A DNA stretch of 64,000 bases, taken from NCBI RefSeq assembly GCF_032854445.1, contig NC_088295.1, positions 28,447,385 to 28,511,384 of the forward strand, read 5' to 3'. This DNA comes from Liolophura sinensis (taxonomy: Eukaryota > Mollusca > Polyplacophora > Chitonida > Chitonidae). The notes below the pieces were generated by a model that was not told where the DNA came from, ran no database searches, and saw nothing but the letters and a program-made list of their open reading frames with translations. Made by a program: the position numbers and the translations under genes. Shown here piece by piece: positions 27,301-42,300 of this stretch (its first letter is position 1; every line of letters starts with the position of its first letter).

Positions 27301-30300
27301 AGAAACCTGGCAGAGCGTGGGGGGAAACCCACAACTATCCACAGGTTGCTGGCAGACCTTCTAATGTACAAGCCCTTCTTTCCTCAACAAGACCTTCCAA
27401 CAAGAGGAAGCCACCATGGGCTGGATTTGAACTCCAAGCGACTGCATTGGTGAGTGGGTCATTGTAATGCACTAAGGGAAATAATTTTGTTGTAACATTA
27501 CAGCTCTCAAATATTGGGACAAGAACAAACCTTTTGCAAAGTTAGACCTAGCGATACCTTTTTCCTCCTGTGTTTCTTGTATCTGAACAACAGAGGATAG
27601 GCCATAGTGCTACACTCTACAACAGCTTCTGAGCTGGAACCCTACAACAACAACACAAAAACATGTCATATAAAAGACTGGGATTTGCAAACAATTCAAT
27701 AAAGATTAAATTAAAAAATTCAGACAAATCTAAAATTTGATTTCAAAATCCTGATTACCAAATTAAATTATTTTATACATGCAGTCAGACTTCTAACAAA
27801 GTGTAAGTCCAGTATTTTATTTAGTTTTTTGATGTGTTGAATATTCAAGATATTCGGTTTATGGGTAGAGAAAACTGGGAAAATGCTAGTTGAATTATGA
27901 ATTCTTTTATCATTTTTGTTATAAATAAGCTGATTTCTCACTCTGAGATGGATGGGAAGTTCTGTTTTATTGATGATCCAGTAAGGAGAGTATATGTACA
28001 GGTCAAGAGACTGAGCCTGGTTGGCATGGATACTCAAACTCAGATGTTTATTGGTTGTGTCTGCATCTGCTTCTGTCTCCATGGTGATGGCCTTGAACTC
28101 GTCCATGTCCTGGGATATATCTAGACTGCCTGACCAATCACAGTTCAGGTAATCAGAGATCTGTAAAACAAACAAAAAAGATGGTTATTAAATTTGTGTA
28201 AATCAACTTATCACCCAAACGATAAATTTACTGTATTTGCATAATTTGCTGTTCAATGCTTTATTTTAATAGTTTTTTTTTATCACTTATACAATGGTGA
28301 CAAGGGTGGAATTGGTTGATAAATCAAAACATGGCTAAGTTGGGAGCACAATGAAAAGGCTCAGATCAAAACTTGGAAACAGTAATTTTTCACATTTTGG
28401 GTCGGATAAAATGTATCTAAGAGAACTATGGTTCATTTAGAAATCCTGAAGGGAGAAATACAAACCCCATGATACTGCTCTAGGTATAAAGAATCAGATG
28501 AAGTTCACTACCTGTATGGCGAGCTTGTTAACCTTCTGTACATCTACAGTATAGAGCGGTGCCTGCTCCCCATGTGTTAAGCTGCTTAACCTTGAGGTGC
28601 CCTGGAAAGACAAAGAAAAACTTGGCTTACGATCAATATTTTATCTAAGCTTCTATGTTGAACTTGCTACAGAACAAATTTGAAATTTAATTTTATTTAG
28701 ATACCACTGAACTTTTTGACTCTAAATATCCATGCACATTTTCGCGGTAATAGTTAAAAACTTACCTGCCACAATTCTCGATTTAATATATCTAGTACAC
28801 ATATCTAGTGTAAGACAATATTATTTATTTGTTTGTTTTACATTGTACTCAAGAATATTTAAATCATATGACGGAGGCCACCATTATGGTGGAAGTGAAC
28901 AGGGCAAAATCCAGGCAAAATCCACGACCATCTGCAGGTTGCTGTAAGATCTTCCCACACATGTATATGTGCTATGTGGTACATGACTTAAAATTTTAGC
29001 ATTTTGTTACCTCTAGTGAAAACTGTAGGTCATAAGGGAGGTAATTGTGGAGAACAACGGGAGGGTAGAGGCTGATTGTATAGTAGGGGACTGTCTTTGG
29101 AACAACCTGACCAGGATTGGTTCGAGCTCCTTCCTTACACATCACCTGAAATGAGGGAAAGAAATTATAAAAGATCATGATTGATGGAAATTATGTCAGA
29201 AAATTATACTCTGTGCCTATTTCAAGGAATACAAGCATCAACTTTCCTGTGAGAACAACCAGCCTCGATTGCACAGCTGGTCCGCTTCGGGAGCGGTAGA
29301 TCCAGGGTCAATCCTGGGTCGAGTCACACCTAAGACTGTAAAGGGGAAGTTGTAACTTCCTCGCTTGGCGGTCAGTATGAAGGGGATAGTGCAACGACTG
29401 ATTGACCCGTAGCAGTATAATGGCATGGGTGGGGTGGCTAACTTGCCTTTGGTAAGTCGTCTCAACGAAGCAGCACATTACATGCACTCTAAGGATTCCT
29501 TCGTTGTCATATGACTGAAAAATTGCTAAGTACGACGTTAAACCCCAAGCACTCACTCACGCACACACTCACTCCTGTGAGAACATGATGTCTTAACATA
29601 CTTACTTTGATGTTAAAGAACTTCTTGTCGCCCTCATCTGCCAGACAGGTGAAGTATTTACTCTTCTCTTTGGCTTGGACTAGGTCTTTCCACCAAATGG
29701 CATTGTAAGTCACCTGGTACCTACCACAAGAGTATTCCATATAACACACAAATTAAAACAAAACATTTGCGGGTAAAAGAACGTATAAGATCAAATAAGA
29801 ACAGATAAAATTTATAGATATGCAGCAATCCATGTGTCATTTAGTTATCCATGGGACTTATTTGCAATGTTTTTTTTAAATAGTGTTAAAATCAACTGAC
29901 TTTTGCATATCCCCAGAGTTATGAATGTCATGTGTGATAAAGACAAATGCCTATTTCAGTAGACAGCAGTAAATGTGTACATAAACAATCCTTCCAAAAC
30001 AACACCAATAATCAAAAGTACTTTGATATTTGCTTATTCAGTGTTTTGCTGTCGGTCCTTGCAATACTGCCCAAGGGCTTGAGTTCTGAATACTGGCAGT
30101 CTATACTGCTCAGCCGCCGAGAGGCCCATCTTCCACATGTACATGTAGTCGCTTTATCTGATTGAGGATTTTCCACAGACTTGATGGCGGTTAGTTTTAT
30201 GGGAGGGTGGAGGAAATCCTAGAACTTTGTTAACTTTCCCAAATGTGACATACATACACTGTATATGCACACCATATTGGTGGAAGACAGGTGGTCTTCA

Positions 30301-33300
30301 ACGAGCATTAGACAGCGCAAACCAACATACAACCCTTTTCAATTGCTCAATGTCACCAAGATGCCACACACAGTGAGAGCATGGTGGGGAAATCCATGAA
30401 TTAACTATCTCAGACTGGGAGTCAAGTGTCATAGCGTGTAACAGAGAAGCATTTTGACCACTGGACCAACATCCGCTCCTTCTTTCTCCAGTCTAATGGT
30501 GGGTCAGAAGAGGGTGTAACTATTCACCCAGGATACCCGTGCGTAAGAATAGACAGTTTACCCTAGGTCTGTGGGAGCCAGATAGAGGGGGCAGTGGTAG
30601 GCAGCCATCAGGGGCAGGTGATACAGGTCATTGGGCTCCACTGTGGCCAGTTTCGTGAACTCTCCGTTATTCAGCTTCATCTTCAGGGCAGGATACTTCT
30701 TCAGGTCCTCGGTCTTACAGAACACGTCCATAGCCATCAACAGGTTATTCTCCACCTGGGAAATAAATAATAAATAGCAAGTACTTCACAATGCAGTAGA
30801 AAAGTTTCACATAGGCTGTGTAATTAAAAAAACAATAAAAGCTGCATTCTGAGTTAATATTTCAGCATAAAGTTTAAAATGCAGGAGATCCACAGGTAAG
30901 TTTCACACAATGTACATGTAGTGTAGAATGATGGCTTCATGTCAACTCAATATTTCAACATTTTACTTTGCCATGATCAAGAGTATCCCATGATGGTCAG
31001 GTGTACAGCTCACCCAGGATATCCAGATAACAACAAAATGAAATGATGAAGAAGCGAAAAATAAATGTTTCTTTGGTTATACCACTTTACTGTACTGTCA
31101 ACAACTTTAACAGCCTGACCATTTCAAGGGCAAGATTGATGCAACTTAATTTAAACATAAATATCTCATGTAGGTTTCAACAGTACAGATAAAATATATT
31201 ATATGATGTTCAAAATAAAGCAAAAACAGCAAAGTTCTGTACCTGGAGAGGTGAGTAGAGAGAGACAACTTTCCTTCCATGGGACATGTCTATATCTAAC
31301 ACAGCACTGTAGCGAGAAGAATTCTGAAACATGGAGACACCTGTATTTGCACACATACATACACAGTTAAGTAACACTAAAAACTGAAAAGTATATATTA
31401 TCCTTCTACAGAGATCTCAAGACAGAATAATTAACATTTTGACAAAAACGCAGAGAGTGCTCCATAAATGCTTTATTTGCTGAAGTTAAAGCAGTAAAAC
31501 AATGTTTGCGTAAATATTAAGGTACATTCAACCCTGGAGTATTTACTGGCAATAAAAAACCTTACATATACAAAGATAACATCATGCCCTATATTTCAAC
31601 GTGTTGCACAGCAAACATTTTTAGTTTCTGGTGACTTTAAACATTTCTGCAAATATTTATGAAAAAACATACAATGTTCTTAATATAATACATGTACTTG
31701 TAGATACATTAGTGTGTGTTATATATATTCAGTTATGTTACTTGTTCAATGGTAGTTATTTTAATGTTTAGTTATTTCTGTTATTGTTTACAAACAATGT
31801 GAGTTATCATTAGAAGAAAAATTAAACAGGTAATCACACACAAAGTTGTTGTTAATGATGTGTGGAGTGAAGGCATGCAGCATTGTAAATAAATTATCGA
31901 AACAAAGGGATGGACAACTGAAAAAATGCAGCAATAAACTAGTAAAGCCTCATTTCCAGTTGATGCAATGCACAACTACAACTGCAAATCACATGTGATG
32001 AAACACTTCCATCTCGTGGTAACTAGATGTGATGAGATGTCACATCACATATGGTAACACTTAAAGTTGTGTACTACAGCATAAAGAATGTTCAAATGAA
32101 TGATTAATATATTAGCAATTATAAATTCACAACAGACTTGCAACTTTAACTCGTGATTTTTCAGAATAGCCACCGGAATGTTTTTGATTGATTAAGACAG
32201 TATACATTACAACTGTCCATATACAGTGATAATAACAATATTCCTTGAGCATTTCTGCTATGTACACTTCTAAAGTTACAAGTCTTTTGTGGAACTTTCA
32301 ACTAAAAATCTCTAATTTGGACATAAAACAGAAAAGATGCTATGGTAATGACTACATTTTAAGGGTTCGAACTAAGCCAATATGAAAACAAATATGTACC
32401 TCCAGCTCCATAATGTCTCCTGACTAGTAAATGAACAGTAGAAAAACAAAACAAAATCACCCATTGACAGTGTTTACCACTCTATTCATAACAAATAAAA
32501 TGTATGTATTCAACCAACAACCAACCTCTAACACTTTTACTAATACCCTAATTCCTCAAACTTTTCACATATAAAAGAGCAACTTTCAATGCAATTTATT
32601 CATATTTTTAACGTAATTTTGGAAACAAAGCTTCTTTGATTGGATTGGCCATTGTTTCAGGGCTTCATAACAAGTATAATTTTAGCAGTCAACACAGAAT
32701 AATGTCTTCAGAATTATGCTTTAATAAACACTTTGCAAACATGTGAAAAGACTGAAGAATTACAGAACTTTATCTTGTAATAAGTCCAAAATTTAGTTGC
32801 ATATATACTATTTCTTCGCACTATTAAGAACAAATGTACGCTACAGTTTTGTCAGTGCAGCAGTTATGGCAGCTGATTTTCTCTTAGATATTTCTCAATA
32901 ACTGTGTCAGTGCAATGGCATATTGGCAGTTGACTTTCTCTTAGCTATTTTGCAATGACTTTGTCAGTGCAACTCTTTTGGCAATTGACTTTCTCTTAAT
33001 TATTTCCCACTAACTTTGTCAGTGCAGCTGTTATGGCAGTTGACTTTCTCTTAGCTATTTCTCAATAACTTTGTCAGTGCACCTCTTTTGGCAATTGACT
33101 TTCTCTTAACTATTTTCCACTAACTTTGTCAGTGCAGCTGTTATGGCAGTTGACTTTCTCTTAGCTATTTCTCAATAACTTTGTCAGTGCGCCTCTTTTG
33201 GCAATTGACTTTCTCTTAACTATTTCCCACTAACTTTGTCAGTGCAGCTGTTATGGCAGTTGACTTTCTCTTAGCTATTTCTCAATAACTTTGTCAAATG

Positions 33301-36300
33301 GTCATATCACAATAAAAACACTGTTAAATGAATTACTATCAATTTTATTTTGTCACACCAAACCTGAACTATTAGACTTCATTGTTGTTGTATCTCAGAC
33401 TTCATTCATATTCATCCACCGAAAACACATAAAAATCAAATCCTTCCTTAAATAATTATCCTGAAATACCAGATCCAAAATAAGGAGCAATTCCACTCAC
33501 CTTTGAGGGAGTTAGTGGCAGTAATCTATGACAGGCTTTTTTAAATGGAATGGTGGGTAGAGTCTGGAATCCAATAACCTATAATACACAGATGTTTGAA
33601 GGTCAATACAATAATCTACACAAATTAAGAATAATTCACAACCTTTCTGGTCTATAGCCACAGAAAATATATACATACACTTTTTTACATTATCATTAAC
33701 ATTCAAATATTACTTTGGTAGAAAGTGAACACTTTACAGAAACATGACAATATCTAATCTCTACTTCTGGCAAGTAGGTCAACACTTCTGTACATCTTGA
33801 GTTCAGTTAAATTTTAAAGTGCTACATGAAAATACTGCTTCAATAAAGCAATCTACAAAAATTGTTGATGCGTTAGAAAAACTACCTCCACTCTGAGCCT
33901 GTCCTTGTCCATCTTATCACCAGCGAGGTAGTCATCATCATCATCAAACACAAATGCCCCTGCACTGATTAGTGTGTGACCGATGTCAGCCAGGGCACGA
34001 TCCAGGAAACGTAACCCATCAACCTCACTGCAGTAACATACAAACAGCGTCAGTCAACATAAACACCATGTCACAGTACTCAAAACACTGGCACTGAACA
34101 GTATGTGACTGATGTTAACCAGAGCATGGTCCAGGAACCATAATCCGTCCACCTCACTGCAGTAACATCCAAACACCATCAGTCAACATAAACACCATGT
34201 CACAGTACTCAAAACACTGGCACTGAACAGTATGTGACTGATGTTAACCAGAGCATGGTCCAGGAACCATAATCCGTCCACCTCACTGCAGTAACATCCA
34301 AACACCATCAGTCAACATAAACACCATGTCACAGTACTCAAAACACTGGCACTGAACAGTATGTGACTGATGTTAACCAGAGCATGGTCCAGGAACCATA
34401 ATCCGTCCACCTCACTGTAGTAACATCCAAACACCATCATCATACATTCAACATAAACACCACATCATACATTCAACATAAACACCACATCATACATTCA
34501 ACATAAACACCATACTATAAGTCAACATAAACACCACATCATACATTCAACATAAACACCACATCATACATTCAACATAAACACCACATCATACATTCAA
34601 CATAAACACCATACTATAAGTCAACATAAACACCACATCATACAGTCAACATAAACACATCATACAGTCAACATAAACACCATGCTGTAGGTCAACATAA
34701 ACAAATCATCATACAGTCAACATAAACATGACATCATGCAGTCAGCACAAACACCACATCATACATTCAATATAAACACTGCATCATACAGTGAACATAA
34801 ACACTATCCTATACAGTGAACATAAACAAAACCCCACAGAGTCAACATAAACACCGTATCAAACAGTTAACAAAAACACCATCCTATACAGTCAACATAA
34901 ACACCATATCATACTGTCAACATAAACACTATCCTATATAGTCAACATAAACACTATCCCATATAGTCAACATAAACCCTGTACCATACAGTCAACATAA
35001 AAACTATCCTACACAGTCAACATAAACATGGTATCATACAGTCAACATAAACATTGTCCTATACAGTCAATGTAGACACAATCATCAAATTGTCAGTATT
35101 AACAAATCATTTGCCAAAACACTTATTGACAACTCTGGAAAACTCAAAAATGTGTGAGAATATTTATAAATGTTTTGGCCCTCGAAAATCTGATGCATAT
35201 TTTCATCTTACAATATTTTTGTAAAGATACATACAAATGAAAAAGCTATAACTTGGTCAGACAAACAAACAACAGGCAGTAGAGGGAACAGTTTTTGTGT
35301 GATGAAGAGGAGGTAACCCACCTTCCATCGAGATCATCCTCTTCATCCAATATAACAATGTCATCCTCATCTGGTGATGGATGACTCAGTGTACGCCCAG
35401 GACGTCTCACCGTGCACCCAGTTATATGATTGGGGTGGTACTGGAAGGTAAGGCACAACTGTAACCTAAGTCTTTCTGATAAATACATTTGACTTCATCT
35501 TTAGATATTATTTTAAGGATGCTTGACTTGTACTGCCTGACACTCTAACTACTGCCTCCGCAGAGTATAAATGTCAACACATTTGTCCAAAACTTCCATT
35601 AAAATTACACGTTTGTTATGAAAGAAACTCTTAAGTTTGACGTTTTAATCACATTTGTCCATGTACTAGAATTGCTAAAGTCCCAGGAAGTCAAAATTTC
35701 CACTACAAAATAGAAGCACGAAAAATACCTTGACTAATGGGTGCAGTGTGACATTGCAGTGGACTCCCAGCTGAAAAACAACAAAACATTCTTATTACAA
35801 ACATGTTTCTGGTACTTATCTTGTGAATATTTTTTTCAAACCTATATAGAAAATAATACATTATGGTCAAGATATGCTACTGACAAGTTACATCAATATT
35901 TGGGAAAAATTTTCACGGGACCATTGGTAGTAACTAGAATCCAAGGGATGTGAAATGGGTTTATTACCCTTCTATTTTTATTTTACTTGTAACTAATGAT
36001 CAATTGTCTTCCAGGACAATTCAGTGGTCTTCTCCACCCACAAAGGGCCTATCAGTTATTCTGTCTGTAATGGAGGACCCGGCCCCCACCTCATTCTGGC
36101 ATGACTTTAAAGAGAATGCACTGTACCAGAACATCATATTATAGTATACTGTAAGACTGTACACTTTTTCCTGAAATTTTTTTTGCAACTAAGTCGTTAC
36201 CATTTCTATTTGTTTGGTAAGTGTGAGCATGAAAATCTTAATTATTTGTACCATTGCCATATGTCGCAACAGATCAACATATCGTAATCCAATACATGTC

Positions 36301-39300
36301 TTGGTCATTACACTGTATAGTTGTATCTCCACAGTACAAATATGGCAAGGACACATGAAATACATGTACAATCTGTCAACCTTTTTTGGAACTTTTCCAG
36401 ATTATATCCAAATGTTCATCATATATAGCAAACAATTACTAACAGCTCATTCCACAATTTAACAGACAACTTTGACCATGAAAAGCTTTATATAATATGT
36501 TTTTTGGCATTCACACCATTAGGAATGTCAACTAGTGGGCAGTAACCCAAGGGGTTAAGCAGTGCTACAGATAATTTTCAGAGGTAGTGCAGTACTCCAT
36601 ACTTTTCTAAGAGAGGAAGTACTGGGTAAGCCTACCTGAGTACACATTTTTTGCAAATACTCAACAGTTCAATATTTTGGGTCCCCAGCCACACCCCTGG
36701 AAAGTGTGAAGGGGTTGAGAAAATTGAATGATATACATGTGAATACATGTCTACAGACCTATCGGTAACGGTACAGAGATTTTTGTAGTTACATATATGA
36801 CTACAAGTACATGTATATGTCGACTGCCCAGAATCACCACTTGTCATAACATTCTAGAATGAATTAATTATTTCAGCTCTTCCTTACAAGGAATGAATTT
36901 GAATAATGCCTACATTTATTTATTACACCTCAACCTGTAGGCCTACTGGGTTTATTTCAATAACTCTCTGACAACTTTACCTTTTGATTTTGTTTTGATA
37001 GCAGGGGTTGCAGTATTATTTCATTCTATGGTAACCTGCCTAATGTGACTGGTAATTTTTTTTACCTATCCAAACATTTCTGTATACACCAACGCCTACC
37101 GTTTTGAGATCAAAACATGATACACTTGTTATGATAAATCCAAATGTAGGCCTACATTAAAAGTCCAAAATTTATTATTTGTGCTTCATTTATTGGCAGT
37201 ATATAGTATGAAACTAAAGTGTTTCGGAGCACTAGCTGTTCTTGTGATTGTTGTATTTCATTGCATTAGCTTCTCTTCTCAGAAATCACTGATACATGTA
37301 CAAATTGGTATCGTGCTATTGGGGAGCTAGCGATAGGTGAAAAAAAAAAACAAGAGATGGCATGAGATGAACTTAACACTTTACTAAGCCCTAACTATAC
37401 ATGTCTGTTACAACAACTCCTCGTCACTGATCTCCCTTCCTCGTGTCAGGGGTTATGCAATTCACCCCAAAGTCAGCAATTGGGCAAAACCATTTTACAA
37501 GGCATTTGATGAGGACTTCATTCACAAAGATTTACAACAAAGTGTGGTCTTCCACACACCACAAGAAGAAAGTAATTCATTAAGAAAATACTCAGGAATA
37601 TAACAAAGGAAATGGGACCCTTGATGACACTTTAACATTGCACAAATAACTGACCATCTGTGTAGAATTAAAACCGTACATTAGGAGCAATATTTAATTC
37701 AGTAGAGTAGCAGAAATTCCTGTATAGTAACCCAAATGGCCATTTTCTTAGCCCTTGCTACATTTTCTTCATACACTGGAGAATGTCACAGACAAATATC
37801 ACAGTAGTCATTCCCTACGACTGCAGGTGGTGGTACATGAGCCTTTGCTGTAACCTTCAGTTTCTGAAAACTAACCTGTCGTGGAGAGCGTCCTGCACGT
37901 AAACTACTTTGGTGATCTATTTTCGATTTTTTTCCAGGACTGTTTGCTTTAAAACTCACATGTACGCTAGAGCTTTCAGAAATTTAGGCATACACATAAA
38001 TTGTCATGCGTATTCAGTACGCTCTGTTTTAATTTTAGAAATGTATCATCTAATTTTTAAGAGCATTTACAACTGCACACTCCTAATCTGTAGCACTGGG
38101 GCCAAGGTCAAAGGGCATACCTGCCATCTGATAACTTCCAGATACTTTATTTCACAATTTTGGTGACTAACTAACTCAATTGATATAAGGTAGGCATAAA
38201 TATTATTAGGAGCTGTTACATGAATACATAAACGTAGGCTACCTTACATGGTGTAAATCTTTACGCTACATACGCTATCACAGGCAATCAATGTACGGAC
38301 TGGTTTGTGACACTTACTGTCACGATCCTCGAAATAGCGCAAGCCCATCTGATCACCCTGTGTTACACGAAACTGAACAAATAATAAATGAGAGCACAAC
38401 TCCAAACATCATTAAAATTTCTATTCAATGCATAATCATAAAATATAAGTCCCAACAAAACAATGAAAAAAACATCACGAAAGCAGGGTAATATTTGACC
38501 ACACTGTCTACTTTGTTAAGCGCACTAACACGTCATACTTGGATGAAACTACATCTGGCAATTTCTTTACAATTTTTTATGCTTCTGGAAATTCTCTCCA
38601 ATAGACCCATAAAAATATACGATATATCTTTAGGTCAAAGTTTTGCACTTTGCAATTCACTGCCAAATAGTTCACCTTATTATGAATTTCCAGAGCTGGA
38701 AGATCCAAGTCCTTTATCAGTTCACAGCAGGCAGGCTGAGTAAGTGCCTGGCAATGGAAAGTAACAAAATAAAAGTACAACATTAACCAAAACACATTTT
38801 CTCCTAGACAAGCTCAATCAATGCCTTTAATACTTGACAAATAAAAAAGGTAAAATATTAATGATATTACCGACAGAAAAATTGCCTTTTACATTAATGA
38901 CAGAAAATCTAATACAACTTCTGCTACAGTTATAATACAAATATCCAGACAAACTTTCAGTGTTTATTTCACAAAATTCCATCACACAGTCCTTCTTAGC
39001 TGATCAAACAGGGCTCAATTTATTCTATTGTTGAGTTTAACTCAAAGTACTTCACTTTATACACCAGTCAGTTTTAAGGATGAGGGAAACCAGAGTGGCC
39101 AAAGTACACTAGCAAGTACTTGACAATTTTCCACATGTGACAAACAATTTTCCACATGTGACACACAGATTTACACCTGCACAGAAGATTTGATACGCAT
39201 GTCATATAGGCGAAAAGCAATGATATGTCTTGGCCGGTCCTGCCAATCGTTTACTTCCACCAATGCAACAGGATCAGTGGTGACACGAAAATCGTGGGCA

Positions 39301-42300
39301 TACCTTGTCTGAAACTGGTATTTAAGCTACATGTACACCTGTGTGTCCTAGCAGTTGAAATAAGCATTAATACTGTACCTCAGAGACATCTCTGATGACT
39401 GTGATGGCCTGTGGGGTGAGGTTGAACTGCATCTGGTCACGAGACTGTACCAGGATGTAGGTGCACATGCTGGATGTGTCATCCTCACGGTCTCGGGCAG
39501 CATCCACATCGTCAAGACCACTGCCACCTAGTGATAGCGTGGGAAGGAAGGGAGATAACATGAAAATAAAGCCAATCATCAGATCTCCATAACAATGCTT
39601 TGTCAGACGCTAGGATGGTATTTTTATTTTAAGAATAATGGAGGATTCCACTAATATGCAACGTTATTGGATAACAATTAAAATAAAACCAGTTAGTTCG
39701 TGTTCTCTTTATGACCATAACATAGTCTTACTCTTACGGGTTCTAAACAGTAGTGTCAGAATGTCACAAAGATTTTAGTTTCGTGATTTTAACCTCATAA
39801 CTGATTCATTATAATTTACCTCCAATCAAAAATTAGAATTTAGAACGCAAACCTGCAGCCATACTAAGTGCAGAAGAGAATGATAGCAGATTGTGGTCAA
39901 TGGAAGAAATATGGCCCTACAGTTATCTCCACATGAACATACATAACTACAGTGTGTAAGACAAAGTGATGTATATGTGGAAAAGAGAAAAAATACACAT
40001 TTACACAACAAACATTTAACTCATAAAAACTGAAAGTAAAATGTGTCTTCTAAAGGCTGTAAAAAAAGTTACAACAGGGAAAAGTATAACACTGGGCACG
40101 TCATAGACTACAGCTATTGAGGTACATCTTTATTTTCTGAGAGAGTATTTCAAATCTGGAAATCATACACAAATTTATTAACTAATTAGCATGGTAACTA
40201 GCACAATAAAATCAAATAATAACCATGCAGAGAGAAGAAAGCATTTATATTAAAGTCACCTGTCAGACAGAAAGAGAGAAAAACAAAGAAATCTATGCAA
40301 AAAAAAAAAAATTCAGATGGTAGATCAAAACAGATGACAGATCAAAACAGATGGCAAATGAAAACAGATGGCAAATGAAAACAAAAAGCAGATCGTTGGA
40401 TTTCTGCCAGTTTTGTTACACACAACTACATGTAGAGTGCTATTTCTTTTTCACTGTTGATGAGTTCGTAACATGAAGCATGTTACATCACTGATGTTCA
40501 AAATGTGTTGCTCTTGAAGAAAAATTAACTGATAATTTACTGAACTGTGTACTCAAAGGATAATATCAAAAATGACTTCCAAAAAATCTTATGTCATGTT
40601 CAAAAATAGCTAATCAGCATGACTTCATCCACGCACTTTGGAATAAACAAAACTGGCATGACACATCCACTGTACAACACCAACGTAGGCGGGGAATATA
40701 AGGGAACATAAGCGAGGGTGTTCTAACCAGCATGTACATGAACCGGCCCCTGTGAGGTCATAAATACAGGCTTGTCCAGCCCGGGGTCAAATGTGTCATC
40801 GTTGTCATCAGTCTCACTGACATCAGCATCACTGCTGTCACTGGAGAATATACTACCTAGCTTGTTTGTCATAGTGTGAATGAAGCCTTCGGGTTCAGAG
40901 TCCGATTCGCCCTGTATACTGCTGTGGTGACTCACGGAGTCTGAAAATCATTGGCAGAGGGAGTCAGAGCAGAGTGAGGACAGTAAAACCGAGACTGGTC
41001 ATCCAGGTCATGCAGTACAATGTACATCAGGCATAGCCCTGACGCAGCAGCACCCAAGGTTAGGTTTCTGTGATACAAACACATATTTAATAGCCCTCAT
41101 CCCAAGATAAAACTGGAATTACAGTAAGAGAAACAGGGAAACAAAGCTGCCATTGCAATCAACAAGGGATTTTATCCTTCAAAATGTAGCCTTACATTCC
41201 TGAAATTACACATCTGGAGAGAAAATCCTTGATATTTAGTTATAGTGGAAGCAAAACAGTAAAACCAAGCTCAAAATGTGACAGATCTCTTCACATTCAC
41301 AGATCACCCCAAGCCTTCATACCATTCCCAAAAGGTTTACACCTACAATAAGATCAATGTCATACTGATCTTTTAAAGTCATTTATGAGTAATACACTCA
41401 CTGGACAAACATGGCTATGAAATGTTACTTTACATTTACTTGTAAGATGGCTAAATGTTATGGGTTCATCACATATTAGTTTGACTTTGTGATATACACA
41501 GTAACAGTGTGGAAGGATGAGTTGTTAAGAACCGACTGGTGCCTGTATTTGTCCGTGAATCGCTTCTCAGATGTTCACTTTAGTAATCAGATTCTTTAAT
41601 AAATTGAACATTAAAATACCATAGCTCCTGTCACTGCCATGTCGCTGCTTGTAAGGAATCCTGTGACGAATGACGGTCATCTCAGAGGAGGAGTCTGTCT
41701 CTGCCTCAGAGCTACTGGAATGAGCGCGAGATTTGTGCATCAGATACTGCACCTCATTTTCCATGCCATCCTGGAGGTCAAAGGTCGTCTCCTCATAGTT
41801 ACATGTGATAGGATGACTCTTGGCTTTCACAATCTATTCGGGCCAAAAGACAAAACATTGTCTGAAAACGACATTAAATCTTCAGGTACATGTATGGTTA
41901 TCTGTCTTTGATTTGTGTTAAAAATTTTATTTCATAGGTTATTTTTTGGCCTCAGGTTCATTTGCAGCATTGGTCATGTTAGTAACAGTCAGCTGAGAAC
42001 AGTGTTTATACAGCTTTTGTGCTGGTTTTACATGAAGTTCATTAACGGCCACTAAACACAGTTAACATACACATTCAGCCCACTGTGCGTGTGAATTAAA
42101 TGTAAGCACCGAATGTGGGGAAATTTACAACTTGCTTGTCACAGGTCAGAGGTTTATTTCAGGAACTTGAGGTTACATCCACCAATATTGCTGTTGTTGT
42201 ATAAGTGAAATATTCTTGATCATCACAATCACAACACCCCAACACCATCACAGCCCAAATAGAAACAACCACGAATCTTGCGTTTTTGACCTGAATAACT

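Noticed and set aside
34431-35090. Possible CRISPR-like array
   Set aside because: Units are contiguous and degenerate with no unique spacers, and the sequence is an animal intron.
36013-36130. Plus-strand exon-like block after a TTCCAG acceptor
   Set aside because: No downstream donor in a long open frame, no known family, and no neighbouring exon. It is also not needed for VPS13, since exons w36 and w37 align contiguously.
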